Origin: Sphingobium sp. D43FB
Lineage (GTDB): Bacteria; Pseudomonadota; Alphaproteobacteria; Sphingomonadales; Sphingomonadaceae
NCBI RefSeq assembly: GCF_002312805.1
Contig: NZ_NMUA01000001.1
Location: 124,001 to 188,000, forward strand
Length of the DNA stretch: 64,000 nucleotides
Reading direction: 5' to 3'
This document shows positions 54,391-64,000 of this stretch, one piece after another. The notes under the pieces were generated by a model that worked only from the letters and a program-made list of their open reading frames with translations, made no database searches and was not told the DNA's origin. The position numbers and the translations under genes are program-made. The first letter of the stretch is position 1; each line of letters begins with the position of its first letter.

Positions 54391-54726
54391 ATGGTGAAGG
54401 CTGAATGGGGCACGAAACGGACCTGCCCGAAATGCGCAACCCGCTTCTATGATCTGGGCAAGGACGATCCGGTCGTCTGCATCAACTGCAACGCGGCCTG
54501 GGAACCGGAGCCGGTTCTCAAGTCGAAGCAGCCGCTTCCTTATGAAGAAGCGCCTAAGAAGGTCATCGAGACCGCTGACGGCAAGCTGGAAACGGCCGAC
54601 GATGATCTGGACCTGGATCTGGACGTCGATGATGATGGTGATTCGCCGGACAATGACGTCGATCTGGGCGGTGACGACGACCTGGGTGTCGAAGCTGCAG
54701 GCGACGACGATAGCGATGACAATTAA
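54391..54726 (+). CDS. TIGR02300 family protein
   Basis: This 111-residue protein begins MVKAEWGTKRTCPKCATRFY, with two CxxC pairs (CPKC and CINC) forming a probable zinc ribbon and the family signature FYDLGKDDPVVC. The second half is very acidic (DDDLDLDLDVDDDG and similar). The family is found in alphaproteobacteria, usually beside aroA as here, and has no known function. The acidic tail would suit binding to a basic partner such as a ribosomal or DNA-binding protein, but that is speculation. Confidence 0.9.
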   Translation: MVKAEWGTKRTCPKCATRFYDLGKDDPVVCINCNAAWEPEPVLKSKQPLPYEEAPKKVIETADGKLETADDDLDLDLDVDDDGDSPDNDVDLGGDDDLGVEAAGDDDSDDN

Positions 54727-54814
54727 CTGATTTTTGTTCTTGCCAACGAGGTTGCTGCGACTTAATGGCAGCGACCTCGCAGGCGCCAACCCAAGGGCGC
54801 TTGATGATGGTGAC

Positions 54815-54890
54815 GGGGCCTTAGCTCAGCTGGGAGAGCGCCTGCATGGCATGCAGGAGGTCAGCGGTTCGATCCCGCTAGGCTCCACCA
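54815..54890 (+). tRNA. tRNA-Ala(GGC), copy 1
   Basis: 76 bases with encoded CCA. The acceptor is GGGGCCT/AGGCTCC, and the anticodon stem CCTGC/GCAGG has the loop ATGGCAT, giving anticodon GGC. The T loop is TTCGATC. The sequence is identical to the copy at 54980-55055. Confidence 0.97.
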
Positions 54891-54979
54891 TCCTTATATT
54901 CGACCGGCGGCCTGGTTCCTCATGAAGCCAGCCGGACATGGTTCGATCCATGCGGCGGGCCATAGTGCCATGCCCAAAT

Positions 54980-55055
54980 GGGGCCTTAGCTCAGCTGGGA
55001 GAGCGCCTGCATGGCATGCAGGAGGTCAGCGGTTCGATCCCGCTAGGCTCCACCA
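54980..55055 (+). tRNA. tRNA-Ala(GGC), copy 2
   Basis: 76 bases, identical to the first copy and separated from it by 89 bases of unrelated sequence. Both are probably transcribed together. The 370 bases that follow (55056-55425) hold no gene, only a class B repeat and the gltA terminator. Confidence 0.97.
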
Positions 55056-55151
55056 TTTTCTGACATTGATGATGTTCTGGCGGGTGCGGCTTAGCTGCGT
55101 CTTGCTCATGCTGCGCGCACGCTTTCTAGAGCGTGATGACTTTACTCAGAA

Positions 55152-55327
55152 CCGTTCGTCCTGAGTAGCCCCTTCGACTGCCTGCCAAGGCAGGCGCTCA
55201 GGACAGGCATTGAGCGAAGTCGGAGTCGCAGACGACCGAAGGGCAAATGGCGTATCGAAGGATATAAGCGCAGCCGACCCTTCGATACGGGTCTTCGACA
55301 AGCTCAGCCCCTACTCAGGGCGAACGG
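55152..55327. repeat. Composite class B repeat region
   Basis: This 176-base block begins CCGTTCGTCCTGAGTAGCCC and ends GCTCAGCCCCTACTCAGGGC plus GAACGG, so its outer arms are complementary. Within it are additional arms (CTGCCTGCCAAGGCAGGC, CGTATCGAAGG, CCCTTCGATACGGG, CTTCGACAAGCTCAG). It looks like nested or merged copies of the elements at 17955-18042 and 36078-36154. Confidence 0.8.
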
Positions 55328-55373
55328 AGTGATGTGACTTAAAGTCATCATACCCTATATTGCCCGCACGACG

Positions 55374-55404
55374 AAAAACGGCGCCCCTTTCGGAGCGCCG
55401 TTTT
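55374..55404 (-). terminator. Rho-independent terminator of gltA
   Basis: On the minus strand AAAACGGCGCTCCGAAAGG and GGCGCCGTTTTT form a stem-loop with flanking A and T runs, 21 bases after the gltA stop. Confidence 0.88.
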
Positions 55405-55425
55405 ATGTTTCAGCCTCAGCGCGGA

Positions 55426-56712
55426 TCAGCGCTTGTCGACGGACACATAGTCGCGCTGCGTCGGGCCGGTGTAGAGCTGGCGCGGGCGGCCGATCTTCTG
55501 CGCTGGGTCGGAGATCATTTCGTTCCACTGCGCCACCCAGCCGACGGTGCGGGCGAGGGCGAAGAGGACGGTGAACATCTCGGTCGGGAAGCCGATCGCC
55601 GACAGGATCACACCCGAATAGAAGTCCACATTGGGGTAGAGCTTCTTTTCGATGAAATAGGGATCGTTGAGCGCGATCTGCTCCAGTTCCTTGGCGACGT
55701 CGAAGACGGGATCGTTGACGCCCAGCTTCTCCAGCACGTCCTTGGCGGTCTTCTGCATGACCGTCGCGCGGGGATCGTAATTCTTGTAGACGCGATGGCC
55801 AAAGCCCATCAGGCGGAACGGATCGTCCTTATTCTTGGCGCGGGCGATATATTCCGGGATCTTGTCGACAGTGCCGATTTCGCGGAGCATGTTGAGCGCC
55901 GCTTCGTTCGCGCCGCCATGCGCCGGACCCCACAGACAGGCGATGCCGGCCGCGATGCAAGCGAAGGGGTTGGCGCCCGAAGACCCTGCCAGACGCACGG
56001 TCGAGGTCGAGGCGTTCTGTTCATGGTCGGCATGGAGGATGAAAATCTTGTCCATGGCGTCCACGATCACCGGATCGGGGATATATTCTTCCGCCGGGAC
56101 CGAGAAGGTCATGCGCAGGAAGTTGGCGGTGTAGGACAGGTCGTTGCGCGGATAGACGAAGGGCTGACCCACCGAATATTTATACGCCATCGCCGCGATC
56201 GTCGGCATCTTGGCGATCAGACGGTGGCTGGCGATCTTGCGCTGCAGCGGATCGTTGATGTCGGTCGAGTCATGATAGAAGGCCGACAGGGCACCGACCA
56301 CGCCGCACATGATGGCCATGGGATGCGCGTCGCGACGGAAGCCGCGATAGAAGGTGGTGAGCTGTTCATGCACCATGGTATGGCGCGTGATGGTGGTGAT
56401 GAAGTCGTCCAGCTCGGTCTTGGACGGCAGTTCGCCGTTCAGCAGCAGGTAGCAGACTTCCATGAAGCTGGATTCTTCGGCCAGCTGGCCGATCGGATAG
56501 CCGCGATGCAGCAGCACGCCTTCGTCGCCATCGATATAAGTCAGGCCGGATTCGCAGCTCGCCGTCGAGGTGAAACCCGGATCATAGGTGAACATGCCGG
56601 TGTTGGCGTACAGCTTGCGAACGTCGATGACCTGGGGGCCGACCGAGCCGTCCATGACGGCATAGTCTTTCGTCGCTCCTCCGACGGTCAAAGTGGCATT
56701 ATTATCCGACAT
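55426..56712 (-). CDS. gltA: Citrate synthase (type II)
   Basis: This 428-residue enzyme has the catalytic residues of type II citrate synthase: the first His in [13 protein letters not shown], the second in [15 protein letters not shown] (near residue 260), [13 protein letters not shown] near residue 310, and the Asp in [11 protein letters not shown] near residue 365. ATG 56712 has AAGGAGAACAAT upstream; the in-frame ATG eight codons earlier has no such site. It is preceded by gltX on the same strand with a 25-base gap, so both may share a promoter. Confidence 0.97.
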   Translation of the reverse strand: MSDNNATLTVGGATKDYAVMDGSVGPQVIDVRKLYANTGMFTYDPGFTSTASCESGLTYIDGDEGVLLHRGYPIGQLAEESSFMEVCYLLLNGELPSKTELDDFITTITRHTMVHEQLTTFYRGFRRDAHPMAIMCGVVGALSAFYHDSTDINDPLQRKIASHRLIAKMPTIAAMAYKYSVGQPFVYPRNDLSYTANFLRMTFSVPAEEYIPDPVIVDAMDKIFILHADHEQNASTSTVRLAGSSGANPFACIAAGIACLWGPAHGGANEAALNMLREIGTVDKIPEYIARAKNKDDPFRLMGFGHRVYKNYDPRATVMQKTAKDVLEKLGVNDPVFDVAKELEQIALNDPYFIEKKLYPNVDFYSGVILSAIGFPTEMFTVLFALARTVGWVAQWNEMISDPAQKIGRPRQLYTGPTQRDYVSVDKR

Positions 56713-56737
56713 ATTGTTCTCCTTGAGTGCCATCAAC

Positions 56738-58186
56738 TTAACCGTGCGTGCCCACAGCGGTCAGCCGTTCCAAGCTTTCCTCTTTCCCCAACAGGAAGAG
56801 GACATCGAAAATCCCCGGCGAGACGGTGCGCCCGGTGAGCGCGGCTCGCAAAGGCTGCGCGACCTTGCCCAGTGCCAGACCGGCATCCTCTGCCACGCGG
56901 CGTATCGCGTCTTCGATCGCTTCGACCGTCCAGTTGGGGGCGATCGAGAGAGCGTCGGCCGTCTTTGCCAGCAGCGCGCGTGCCGAGTCGTCTAGCAGAG
57001 CCGACGCCTTTTCGTCAAAATCCAGCGGGCAATTTTTGAACAGAAATTCAGCACCCTCCGCAATTTCGTTAAGCGTTTTGGCGCGTGGCTTGAGCGAAGC
57101 CATCGCCTCGCCCAAAAGTGCTAGACCGGTGTCCGGCAGCGCCTTGCCCAGACGGGCTTCGACGCGGGGCGCCACCAGTGCGGCCAGACGGACATCATCG
57201 GCTTCGCGCAGATAATGGCCGTTGAGATTTTCCAGCTTCTTGATGTCGAAGCGCGAAGGCGAGCGGCCGACGCCCGCAATGTCGAACAGTTCAATGGCGC
57301 GGGCGACCGGAATAAACTCTTCGTCGCCATGGCCCCAGCCCAGGCGCAGCAGATAGTTCAGCACCGCTTCGGGCAGCATCCCCATCTCGTCGCGATAGGC
57401 ATCGACGCCAAGCGCGCCATGGCGCTTCGACAATTTCGCGCCATCCGATCCGTGGATGAGCGGGATATGCGCGTAGATTGGCTCTTCCCACTCCATCGCG
57501 CGGAGGATGCAAAGCTGGCGGAAGGCGTTGTTGAGATGGTCGTCGCCGCGAATGACATGGGTGACGCCCATGTCATGATCGTCCACCACCACAGCCAGCA
57601 TATAAGTGGGCGTGCCGTCCGACCGCAGCAGGATCATGTCGTCCAGCTCGGCATTCTGCACCACGACGCGCCCCTGGACCGCATCCTCGATCACCGTCTC
57701 GCCTTCGCGTGGTGCCTTGAGGCGGATGACGAAGGGGGCACCTTCGGGCGCTTCTTCGGGCGCGCGATCGCGCCAGCGGCCATCATAGCGCATCGGCTTC
57801 TTGGCGGCGCGCTGCTCTTCGCGCAGCGCGGCCAGCTCTTCCGGCGTGGCATAGCATTTATAGGCATGGCCGCCCCCCAGCATGGCATTGGCGACTTCGG
57901 CATGGCGCGGTGTCCGTTCGAACTGGAACACGGGCGGTTCATCGCCGCCAAGGCCAAGCCAGTCCAGCCCGTCGAAGATCGCGGCGACCGCTTCCTCGGT
58001 CGAGCGGGCGCGGTCGGTGTCTTCGATCCGCACCAGGAATTTGCCGCCATGATGGCGGGCGAACAGCCAGTTGAACAAGGCGGTGCGGGCACCGCCGATA
58101 TGGAGGAAGCCTGTTGGCGAGGGGGCGAAACGGGTCACCACCGGCTTGTTCATTCCCGTTGCGTTCACCGCCATATTGCCTGACAT
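56738..58186 (-). CDS. gltX: Glutamyl-tRNA synthetase
   Basis: This 482-residue class I synthetase has the HIGH-type motif [19 protein letters not shown] (near residue 25) and the KMSKS-type motif [13 protein letters not shown] near residue 255. ATG 58186 ([17 protein letters not shown]) is preceded by AAGGG; shorter starts at 58174 and 58153 are possible. The frame is open for 449 codons upstream only as an antisense shadow of comEC. Besides protein synthesis, Glu-tRNA feeds haem synthesis in some bacteria, but alphaproteobacteria use another route. Confidence 0.96.
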   Translation of the reverse strand: MSGNMAVNATGMNKPVVTRFAPSPTGFLHIGGARTALFNWLFARHHGGKFLVRIEDTDRARSTEEAVAAIFDGLDWLGLGGDEPPVFQFERTPRHAEVANAMLGGGHAYKCYATPEELAALREEQRAAKKPMRYDGRWRDRAPEEAPEGAPFVIRLKAPREGETVIEDAVQGRVVVQNAELDDMILLRSDGTPTYMLAVVVDDHDMGVTHVIRGDDHLNNAFRQLCILRAMEWEEPIYAHIPLIHGSDGAKLSKRHGALGVDAYRDEMGMLPEAVLNYLLRLGWGHGDEEFIPVARAIELFDIAGVGRSPSRFDIKKLENLNGHYLREADDVRLAALVAPRVEARLGKALPDTGLALLGEAMASLKPRAKTLNEIAEGAEFLFKNCPLDFDEKASALLDDSARALLAKTADALSIAPNWTVEAIEDAIRRVAEDAGLALGKVAQPLRAALTGRTVSPGIFDVLFLLGKEESLERLTAVGTHG

Positions 58187-58201
58187 TCGCCCTTCTGATC
58201 C

Positions 58202-60400
58202 ATGGATGCGATGCCCCCTAGCATGGCTTTCGAGCCACGACAAACCTCCCTTATGGTCGAGGTCGCCACGCGCCTGCGCGCCGGGTTTGCGGGGGTGGAG
58301 CATTGGCTGGAGAAAGAGCGGGAGCAGGTGCCGCTTTGGGCACCGATCGCGCTGGGGCTCGGCATAACGGCCTGGTTCGCCTTGCCCCATCGGATGGCGT
58401 GGCTGGCCTTTTGCTGCGGGGCGTTGGCGCTGGGCTGTGTGGGGGTGTTGCTGCCCGAAGGCGCGCGGTTGCGGCGGATGATGGTGGCGGGCGGGGTGCT
58501 GGCCTGTATGGGGTGCGTTCTCATCTGGGGGAAGGCGTTGATGCTGGGGGAGCCACCGCTGGCACGGGCGACGTTCGTGCAGGTGACGGGTGATGTCCTG
58601 TCGGTGCGCGCGGTTCCGGCGCAGCAGATGGTGCGGGCGATGCTGCGGCCGGTCGGCGCGCCGACCCTGCCGCAAGTCATCCGGGTCAATATCGCGGAGA
58701 GCGACGTGCCCGATGGGTTGGGCGAGGGTGCGCGGATTCGTTTTCGGGTGCGGTTGATGCCGCCAGCGCCGCCCAGCGTGCCGGGGGGCTATGATTTTGC
58801 CGCGCGGGCCTATTTTCAAGGGATAGGTGCGACGGGCAAGGCGCTGAAGCCGATCGAGATGGCGAAGCCCGCGACGGGTGCGCCGCCGCTGCGGGCGCGG
58901 GTGTTTACGCATATTGCCGGGCAGGTGGATGATCCGGCGAAGGGTATCGCGATTGCGCTGGCGACCGGCGATCAGGGCGCGATCGCGGAAGTGGATGCTG
59001 AAGCGATGCGCAATAGCGGATTGGCCCATCTGCTGTCGATCAGTGGGTTGCATGTGACCGCGCTGATCGGGGCGGTGATCTTCCTGTTGATGCGGGTGAT
59101 GGCGCTTAGCCGCCGGGCGGCGCTTGATTGGCCATTGATGTTGATCGCGGCCACGGGGGGTGCGTTGGCAGGCGTGGGCTACACGCTGCTCACGGGGGCC
59201 GAGGTGCCGACGGTGCGGTCCTGCATCGCGGCGCTGCTGGTGCTGGGCGGGCTTGCGATGGGGCGCGACGCGATCACATTGCGGCTGGTGGCGACGGGCG
59301 CGCTGATCGTGCTGGTCTTCTGGCCCGAAGCACTGGTTGGGCCGAGTTTCCAGATGAGCTTTGCCGCGGTCACGGCGCTGGTTGCTTTGGCCGAACATAA
59401 GCGATTTCGAGCCTTTGCCGCCGCGCGGGACGAGGTGCGTTGGCGCAAGACCGGCCGGATGCTGTTGGTGACATTGGCGACGGGTTTCGTCATCGAACTG
59501 GTGCTGATGCCGATCGCGCTGTTCCATTTTCACAAGGCCGGCATGTTGGGTGCCTTTGCCAATATCATCGCGATCCCGCTCACGACCTTTGTCGTGATGC
59601 CGCTGGAGGCGCTCGCCTTGCTGTTCGATGTGGTCGGGCTTGGCGCGCCTTTTTGGTGGTTGACGCAGCAGGCGCTGACGCTGTTACTGATGATCGCCCA
59701 TGGGGTGTCGGCCAGTCCCTGGGCGACGATGTTGACGCCGTCGGTGCCGACGTTCGTTTTTGCGGGGATGATGGCGGGGCTGCTCTGGTGTTTGCTGTGG
59801 CGCAGCCGGTGGCGTTGGCTGGGCCTGGGGCCGGTGGTGGCGGGGGTCATCGCGATATTGCTGCTGTCGCCGCCCGACATATTGGTGACCGGCGATGGCC
59901 GCCATATTGCGGTGCGGACGCCTGATGGTCGCATGGCGATATTGCGTGCGGGGGCGGGCGATTATGTGCGCGATGTCTTGTCGGAAAGCGCGGGCTATGA
60001 TGGTGCGCTGGAACCGATCGCGCGCTTGCCGCAGGCGCGTTGTTCGGATGATTTATGCGCGGTTGGGCTGATGGCGGGTGGTCGGCCGTGGCAGTTGCTC
60101 GTGACCCGCAGCAACATGCTGGTGGACCGCGCGACCTTCGCCCGCGACTGCGCGGCGGCGGATATCGTCATTGCCGATCGTGGCCTGCCGCGCTGGTGCC
60201 GCCCGCGTTGGCTCAAGATCGACCGTCGCCTATTGGCGCGAACCGGTGGCATGGCCATTGATCTGGACCATGCCACCATTCGCATCGTGCGCCAGCCGGG
60301 TGACGCGCATCCCTGGATCGCGCCCATCCCCAAGCGATCGCGCCGCTATGCTCCGTCTAAAACGCGCTCGTTCGATGCGCGGCCCCGGCCTCAATTATAG
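58202..60400 (+). CDS. comEC: ComEC/Rec2 family DNA-uptake membrane protein with divergent C-terminal domain
   Basis: This 732-residue protein has N-terminal hydrophobic segments and a DUF4131-like domain (about 90-220). The Competence domain (about 240-530) follows with [20 protein letters not shown] and [20 protein letters not shown]. The C-terminal 170 residues lie where ComEC has a metallo-beta-lactamase domain, but I find no HxHxDH motif. ComEC forms the inner-membrane channel for DNA uptake. The start is uncertain because the gltX start is only 15 bases away on the other strand; ATG 58202, 58223 and 58253 are candidates. Confidence 0.88.
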   Translation: MDAMPPSMAFEPRQTSLMVEVATRLRAGFAGVEHWLEKEREQVPLWAPIALGLGITAWFALPHRMAWLAFCCGALALGCVGVLLPEGARLRRMMVAGGVLACMGCVLIWGKALMLGEPPLARATFVQVTGDVLSVRAVPAQQMVRAMLRPVGAPTLPQVIRVNIAESDVPDGLGEGARIRFRVRLMPPAPPSVPGGYDFAARAYFQGIGATGKALKPIEMAKPATGAPPLRARVFTHIAGQVDDPAKGIAIALATGDQGAIAEVDAEAMRNSGLAHLLSISGLHVTALIGAVIFLLMRVMALSRRAALDWPLMLIAATGGALAGVGYTLLTGAEVPTVRSCIAALLVLGGLAMGRDAITLRLVATGALIVLVFWPEALVGPSFQMSFAAVTALVALAEHKRFRAFAAARDEVRWRKTGRMLLVTLATGFVIELVLMPIALFHFHKAGMLGAFANIIAIPLTTFVVMPLEALALLFDVVGLGAPFWWLTQQALTLLLMIAHGVSASPWATMLTPSVPTFVFAGMMAGLLWCLLWRSRWRWLGLGPVVAGVIAILLLSPPDILVTGDGRHIAVRTPDGRMAILRAGAGDYVRDVLSESAGYDGALEPIARLPQARCSDDLCAVGLMAGGRPWQLLVTRSNMLVDRATFARDCAAADIVIADRGLPRWCRPRWLKIDRRLLARTGGMAIDLDHATIRIVRQPGDAHPWIAPIPKRSRRYAPSKTRSFDARPRPQL

Positions 60401-61062
60401 CGGCGGAGCAGTCCGGCCAGTTTGCCCTGGATCTGGACCTGACGCGGGTCGTAGATTTGCGGCTCATAGGCGCTGTTGGCCGGGTCCAGCCGAACCCTCT
60501 GCCCTTCGCGGCGGAAATATTTGAGCGTGGCTTCATTCTCGTCGATCAGGGCGACGACGATCTGGCCTTCGCGCGCGACTTCGGTCCGCTGGATCAGCGC
60601 GAAGTCACCGTCGAGAATACCGGCCTCCATCATCGAATCGCCGGACACTTCCAGCGCATAATGGTCGCCTGCGCCGAGCAGCGCGGCGGGAACGGACAGC
60701 ATCGTCTGCCCTTCCATCGCCTCGATCGGGACGCCGGCGGCGATCCGGCCGTGCATCGGGATTTCGATCACGTCGTTGGCAGCAATGAGCTGTGGTGCCG
60801 AGACCTGTGGTTTGGGCGCGATGATCGGGGCCGGGATGCGGTGCATGGCATCGGGCAACTTCAAGACTTCGAGCGCGCGCGCGCGATTGGGCAGACGGCG
60901 GATGAAGCCGCGTTCTTCAAGCGCATTGATCAGGCGGTGAATGCCCGACTTGGAGCGCAGATCCAGCGCATCCTTCATCTCCTCGAAAGAGGGCGACACG
61001 CCGCCTTCCTCCAACCGGGTTTGAATGAAGCTCAGCAATTCCTGCTGTTTGGGCGTCAACAT
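60391..61062 (-). CDS. lexA: SOS repressor LexA
   Basis: This 223-residue protein has an N-terminal winged helix ([20 protein letters not shown]), the self-cleavage site Ala109-Gly110 in [11 protein letters not shown], and the catalytic pair Ser143 ([11 protein letters not shown]) and Lys181 ([10 protein letters not shown]). It represses SOS genes until RecA filaments trigger its autocleavage. ATG 61062 has GGAGG upstream; the longer frame is not used. It overlaps the convergent comEC end by ten bases. An SOS box lies 18 bases upstream. Confidence 0.97.
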   Translation of the reverse strand: MLTPKQQELLSFIQTRLEEGGVSPSFEEMKDALDLRSKSGIHRLINALEERGFIRRLPNRARALEVLKLPDAMHRIPAPIIAPKPQVSAPQLIAANDVIEIPMHGRIAAGVPIEAMEGQTMLSVPAALLGAGDHYALEVSGDSMMEAGILDGDFALIQRTEVAREGQIVVALIDENEATLKYFRREGQRVRLDPANSAYEPQIYDPRQVQIQGKLAGLLRRYN

Positions 61063-61079
61063 GGCTGCGGTCCTCCGTG

Positions 61080-61105
61080 GAACGTATAAGGAACGCATAG
61101 GAAAC
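61080..61105 (-). promoter_or_regulatory. LexA (SOS) box with an overlapping half-matched second site
   Basis: Reading minus, GTTC-N7-GTTC at 61094-61080 is an exact alphaproteobacterial LexA site. Directly upstream, GTTT-N7-GTTC at 61105-61091 shares one half-site with it, so the region has three evenly spaced half-sites. It lies 18-43 bases before the lexA start codon, as expected for autoregulation. Confidence 0.9.
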
Positions 61106-61134
61106 AGATGAAGGTTAGTCAAGCGCCGGGTGAT

Positions 61135-62316
61135 CTAGGGTAGGGGCAGAATTTGCACCATGTCGCCGATGGCGGCTGGGGGGGAACCGGCGGGGCGGCG
61201 GATCAGGCAGTCGGCCAGCGCCATGGCGGCGGTGGCGGCGCTGTCCTGCGAGGTGACCGAGACGATGCCGCCTTCGCTGCGGAAGGCGCGGAGATAATCG
61301 TCGCGGTCGCCGGTGGCGGGGAGGGGGGACGCTAGGCGAGCTTCGTGCAAGGAAGGCAGGGGCGTGGATGCCCCTGCCATATGGCGGACCAGGGGCAGCA
61401 GGAAGAGGGTGCCGGTTACGAAGGCCGAGACGGGGTTGCCGGGCAGGCCCAGGAACAGCGCATCGCCGAGGCGGCCGGCCATCAGCGGCTTGCCGGGGCG
61501 CATGGCGATCTTCCAGAAATCGAGCGTGCCGCCCGCTTGCGCGAAGGCGGGGCGGACCATGTCATGATCGCCGACCGATGCGCCGCCGGTCGAGACGATG
61601 ATGTCGGCCTGACGCGCGCGATCGAGCGCTATGACCATGGCGTCGAGATCGTCAGCGACGATGCCGAGGTCGATGACGTCGCAGGGCAAGGCGGCGAGCA
61701 TCGCGGCGAGCATGGGCGCGTTGGAGGAGGGGAGCGCGCCCGGCGGGGTTGGTGCGCCGGGCGCGACCAGTTCGTCGCCGGTCGAAAGGAGCGCGACCTT
61801 GGGCCGCTGGCCAACGGGCAGGTGGCCATGGCCGCCCAGCACGGCTAGTGCGATCTGGGTCGGGCCTAACCGCGAGCCTGCTTTGAGCAAGGGTGCGCCC
61901 TGCGCGAAGTCCGACGCGGCGGGGCGGACGTGGCGGCCGGGGGGAAGCGGGTCTGCGCTGGCAGCGAGGCTGTCGCCGTGGCGGGTCGCATTTTCCTGAA
62001 TCAGGACGGCGTCGGCCCCTTCGGGCAAAGGCGCGCCGGTGAAGATGCGGCAGGCTTCGCCCGGCGCGAGCGGGGGTGGGGGTGTGCCGCCTGCGCTGCT
62101 GGTCATGGTGACGTGCCAGGGGCCGGGCGCTTCGGCGGCGCGTACGGCATAGCCGTCCATGGCGCTGAGGTCGGCCCAGGGTTGAGCGCGCTGCGCGAGG
62201 ATATCGCGGGCGAGCCAGCGTCCGGCGCAGGCCGTAACCGGCACGTCTTCTGCGGGCAGCCGGTCGGCCAGTGCGAACAAGCGGGCTTGCGCCTCCGCAA
62301 CCGGCAGCAGGCTCAT
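61135..62316 (-). CDS. moeA: Molybdopterin molybdotransferase MoeA
   Basis: This 393-residue protein has the MoeA domains in order: the N-terminal [20 protein letters not shown] with [10 protein letters not shown], then [20 protein letters not shown], the MoaB/Mog-like domain with [12 protein letters not shown] and [17 protein letters not shown], then [18 protein letters not shown], and a C-terminal domain. It inserts molybdate into adenylated molybdopterin. The ATG overlaps the moaC stop by four bases. The gene ends 72 bases before lexA. Confidence 0.94.
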   Translation of the reverse strand: MSLLPVAEAQARLFALADRLPAEDVPVTACAGRWLARDILAQRAQPWADLSAMDGYAVRAAEAPGPWHVTMTSSAGGTPPPPLAPGEACRIFTGAPLPEGADAVLIQENATRHGDSLAASADPLPPGRHVRPAASDFAQGAPLLKAGSRLGPTQIALAVLGGHGHLPVGQRPKVALLSTGDELVAPGAPTPPGALPSSNAPMLAAMLAALPCDVIDLGIVADDLDAMVIALDRARQADIIVSTGGASVGDHDMVRPAFAQAGGTLDFWKIAMRPGKPLMAGRLGDALFLGLPGNPVSAFVTGTLFLLPLVRHMAGASTPLPSLHEARLASPLPATGDRDDYLRAFRSEGGIVSVTSQDSAATAAMALADCLIRRPAGSPPAAIGDMVQILPLP

Positions 62317-62783
62317 GGCCTGTGCCAGTCGCCCGACTTTCCGCCGGTCTTGCTGAGCAAGCGGACGCCGTCGATGACCATTGCCTTGTCGATCGCCTTG
62401 GCCATGTCATAGATGGTGAGCAGGGCAACGGATGCGGCGGTCAGCGCTTCCATCTCGACGCCGGTCTGGCCTGCGGTGCGGGCGGTGGCGGTGACGCGGA
62501 CGCCGGTGTCGTCCAGGTCGAAATCGATCGTCACGGCGCTGAGCGCGATCGGGTGGCAGAGCGGGATGAGATCGGCGGTGCGCTTGGCGGCCATGATGCC
62601 CGCGACCCGCGCGACGGCGAGGACGTCGCCCTTCTTGACCAGGCCCCCGAGGATCGCGGCGGCGGCCGCCTCGCTCATCTCGATCCGTCCGTCGGCCACG
62701 GCTTCGCGCGCGGTCACGGCTTTCGCCGACACGTCGACCATGCGGGCTGCACCGTCGGGGTCGAGATGGGTGAGGTCGCTCAT
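62313..62783 (-). CDS. moaC: Cyclic pyranopterin monophosphate synthase MoaC
   Basis: This 156-residue protein starts [20 protein letters not shown] and contains [20 protein letters not shown], the active-site [13 protein letters not shown] and [20 protein letters not shown]. It makes cyclic pyranopterin monophosphate from the MoaA product in molybdenum cofactor synthesis. The ATG at 62783 overlaps the trpC stop by four bases; the longer frame into trpC is not used. Confidence 0.95.
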   Translation of the reverse strand: MSDLTHLDPDGAARMVDVSAKAVTAREAVADGRIEMSEAAAAAILGGLVKKGDVLAVARVAGIMAAKRTADLIPLCHPIALSAVTIDFDLDDTGVRVTATARTAGQTGVEMEALTAASVALLTIYDMAKAIDKAMVIDGVRLLSKTGGKSGDWHRP

Positions 62784-63571
62784 GCGCCGGTCAGCAGATG
62801 GCGGGTGGCGGCTTCGACATCGGCCTGCCGCATCAATGTTTCCCCGACGAGGAAGCAACGCACGCCATGGTCGGCCATGGCGGTGAGGTCGGCATGGCCA
62901 GTGAGGCCGCTTTCGGCGACGAAGGTGCAGCCTTCGGGGGCTTTGCCCACCAGTTCATAGGTGCGGGCGAAGTCGACGGTGAAGTCGCGCAGGTCACGAT
63001 TATTGACGCCGATCAGGCGCGAGCGGAGTTTGAGCGCGCGGTCGAGTTCGGCTTCGTCATGCACTTCTATGAGGGCGTCCATGCCAAGGCCGAGCGCGGT
63101 ATCCTCTATGTCCGCCATCTGGCCGTCATCCAGGGCAGCGACGATGATGAGGATAGCGTCGGCGCCGAGCGCCCGGCTTTCGAGGATCTGCCAAGGATCG
63201 ACGATGAAATCCTTGCGCAGTACTGGCAGCGCGCAGGCAGACCGGGCGGCCATCAGATAGTCATCATGGCCCTGAAAATAGGGTTCGTCGGTCAGCACCG
63301 ACAGACAGGCCGCACCGCCCGCCGCATAGGCCTGGGCATGGGCGGGGGGATCGAAATCTGCGCGGATCAGGCCCTTGGACGGGCTAGCTTTTTTGACCTC
63401 CGCGATCAGGCCGAAGCCGGAGCGTGCTGCGTCGTCGAGCGCCTTGCGGAAACCGCGCGGGGGCGTCTGTTCGCTGGCGCGGGCGTGGAGCGCGGCGATG
63501 CTGGTTGCGGCTTTGCGTCGGGCGACATCTTCGCGCTTGAAATCGCAAATCTCGATCAGCTTGTTGGTCAT
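62780..63571 (-). CDS. trpC: Indole-3-glycerol phosphate synthase
   Basis: This 263-residue TIM-barrel enzyme has the motifs [20 protein letters not shown] near residue 52, [50 protein letters not shown] and [13 protein letters not shown], as in TrpC. It closes the indole ring in tryptophan synthesis. ATG 63571 ([15 protein letters not shown]) overlaps the trpD stop by four bases. It is single-domain, not fused to TrpF. Confidence 0.96.
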   Translation of the reverse strand: MTNKLIEICDFKREDVARRKAATSIAALHARASEQTPPRGFRKALDDAARSGFGLIAEVKKASPSKGLIRADFDPPAHAQAYAAGGAACLSVLTDEPYFQGHDDYLMAARSACALPVLRKDFIVDPWQILESRALGADAILIIVAALDDGQMADIEDTALGLGMDALIEVHDEAELDRALKLRSRLIGVNNRDLRDFTVDFARTYELVGKAPEGCTFVAESGLTGHADLTAMADHGVRCFLVGETLMRQADVEAATRHLLTGA

Positions 63572-64000
63572 GTATAGGCAATCCAGCAATTGAGCAGGGC
63601 ATTGGCGAGGCCGCGGTCGATCGTCTCGGCGGCTTCCTCGACGCCTTCGCGAAGGTCGGCCACGGCGTCCGCGACGACAAGGGCGGCGGCGGCGTTGAGC
63701 AGCACGGCGTCGCGATAGGGGCCGGTTTCGCCCTGGAGCAGCGCGCGCAGGGCGGCGGCGTTATGGGCCGCATCGCCGCCGCGTATGGCTTCGACCGGAT
63801 GGGTGGACAGGCCGAGTTCTGCGGCGGTGATGCGGTGCATCGCGATCAGGCGATGACCCGTGACCTCCGCCATGTCGTTGCCGCCCGCCAGCGAGAGTTC
63901 GTCCAGGCCTTCGTCGCCCGATACGATCATGGCTCGGTCAACGCCCAGTTCGGCCAGCGCCTCGGCATAGATGGGGACGTAGGCCGGGCGGGCGATGCCG
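63568..64000 (-). CDS. trpD: Anthranilate phosphoribosyltransferase, 5' part beyond window edge
   Basis: The last 144 codons are visible. They include [34 protein letters not shown], the [21 protein letters not shown] stretch (shown in part), and the C-terminal [20 protein letters not shown], all typical of TrpD. The enzyme transfers a phosphoribosyl group to anthranilate in tryptophan synthesis. The frame is open to base 64000, so the start lies outside the window. It is the first visible gene of the trpD-trpC-moaC-moeA-lexA run. Confidence 0.93.
   Translation of the reverse strand, partial: GIARPAYVPIYAEALAELGVDRAMIVSGDEGLDELSLAGGNDMAEVTGHRLIAMHRITAAELGLSTHPVEAIRGGDAAHNAAALRALLQGETGPYRDAVLLNAAAALVVADAVADLREGVEEAAETIDRGLANALLNCWIAYT

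Noticed and set aside
54815..55055. tRNA-Ala pair as an integration site for a mobile element
   Set aside because: No integrase, no partial tRNA copy and no foreign genes between or beside them. Both copies are full-length, so simple duplication explains it.
58187..59533. N-terminal extension of GltX by 449 codons
   Set aside because: It is antisense to comEC, and the synthetase HIGH motif sits at the normal distance from ATG 58186.

Overview
The window comes from an alphaproteobacterium, most likely a member of the Sphingomonadaceae (Sphingobium/Sphingomonas type). The evidence is high GC, the CtrA cell-cycle regulator with clustered GANTC sites, a GTTC-N7-GTTC SOS operator in front of lexA, alphaproteobacterial marker proteins (UPF0262, TIGR02300, Bpt-type leucyltransferase), the cmk-rpsA-ihfB and trpD-trpC-moaC-moeA-lexA gene orders, and intergenic repeats with arms close to CTTCGACAGGCTCAG, which I know from sphingomonad genomes. 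This assignment is an inference from sequence reading only.

Region 1 (1-16249, all + strand) is an exopolysaccharide locus of the exosortase A (XrtA/PEP-CTERM) type. It holds a polysaccharide deacetylase (cut by the window edge), two tandem FemAB-like proteins, a glycosyltransferase, exosortase A fused to an EpsI domain, and an AsnB-like amidotransferase. A polyprenyl-phosphate sugar transferase and a family 2 glycosyltransferase follow, and these two lie between two copies of the same palindromic repeat. The locus ends in a five-gene chain (methyltransferase, flippase, GT4, FkbM methyltransferase, GT-C-like membrane protein) in which every junction is a 4-base overlap.

Region 2 (16250-31450) is mixed: an exported amidohydrolase whose N-terminus runs through a repeat element, a beta-hydroxyacid dehydrogenase, threonine ammonia-lyase, Bpt, a glycine-zipper envelope protein, free methionine sulfoxide reductase, a second copy of the GT-C-like membrane protein, ArfB with an RluA-type pseudouridine synthase, an acyltransferase, a WrbA/pirin/LysR module, ctrA with its regulatory region, and an esterase.

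Region 3 (31450-49200) has a minus-strand operon (UPF0262, degenerate GH25 protein, cytidine deaminase, dCTP deaminase, phosphatase) divergent from dnaB. It continues with a DUF885 protein, a YghU-type GST, a universal stress protein, groES-groEL under a CIRCE operator, an SLC13-type permease with a DUF389 protein, and a TonB-dependent receptor followed by a Tat-exported PLP enzyme.

Region 4 (49200-64000) is largely core genome. It holds a tRNA-Leu(UAA) gene interrupted by a 220-nt group I intron, ihfB, rpsA, cmk, a small membrane protein, aroA, a TIGR02300 protein, two identical tRNA-Ala(GGC) genes, gltA and gltX, a ComEC-like protein, lexA with its SOS box, moeA, moaC, trpC and the 3' part of trpD.

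The strongest signals for follow-up are the intron-bearing tRNA-Leu, the paralogous GT-C-like proteins with the translationally coupled glycan module, the repeat-derived N-terminus of the amidohydrolase, the GH25 protein lacking its catalytic acids, and the exported PLP enzyme next to a TonB receptor. I see no insertion sequence, prophage or CRISPR array.
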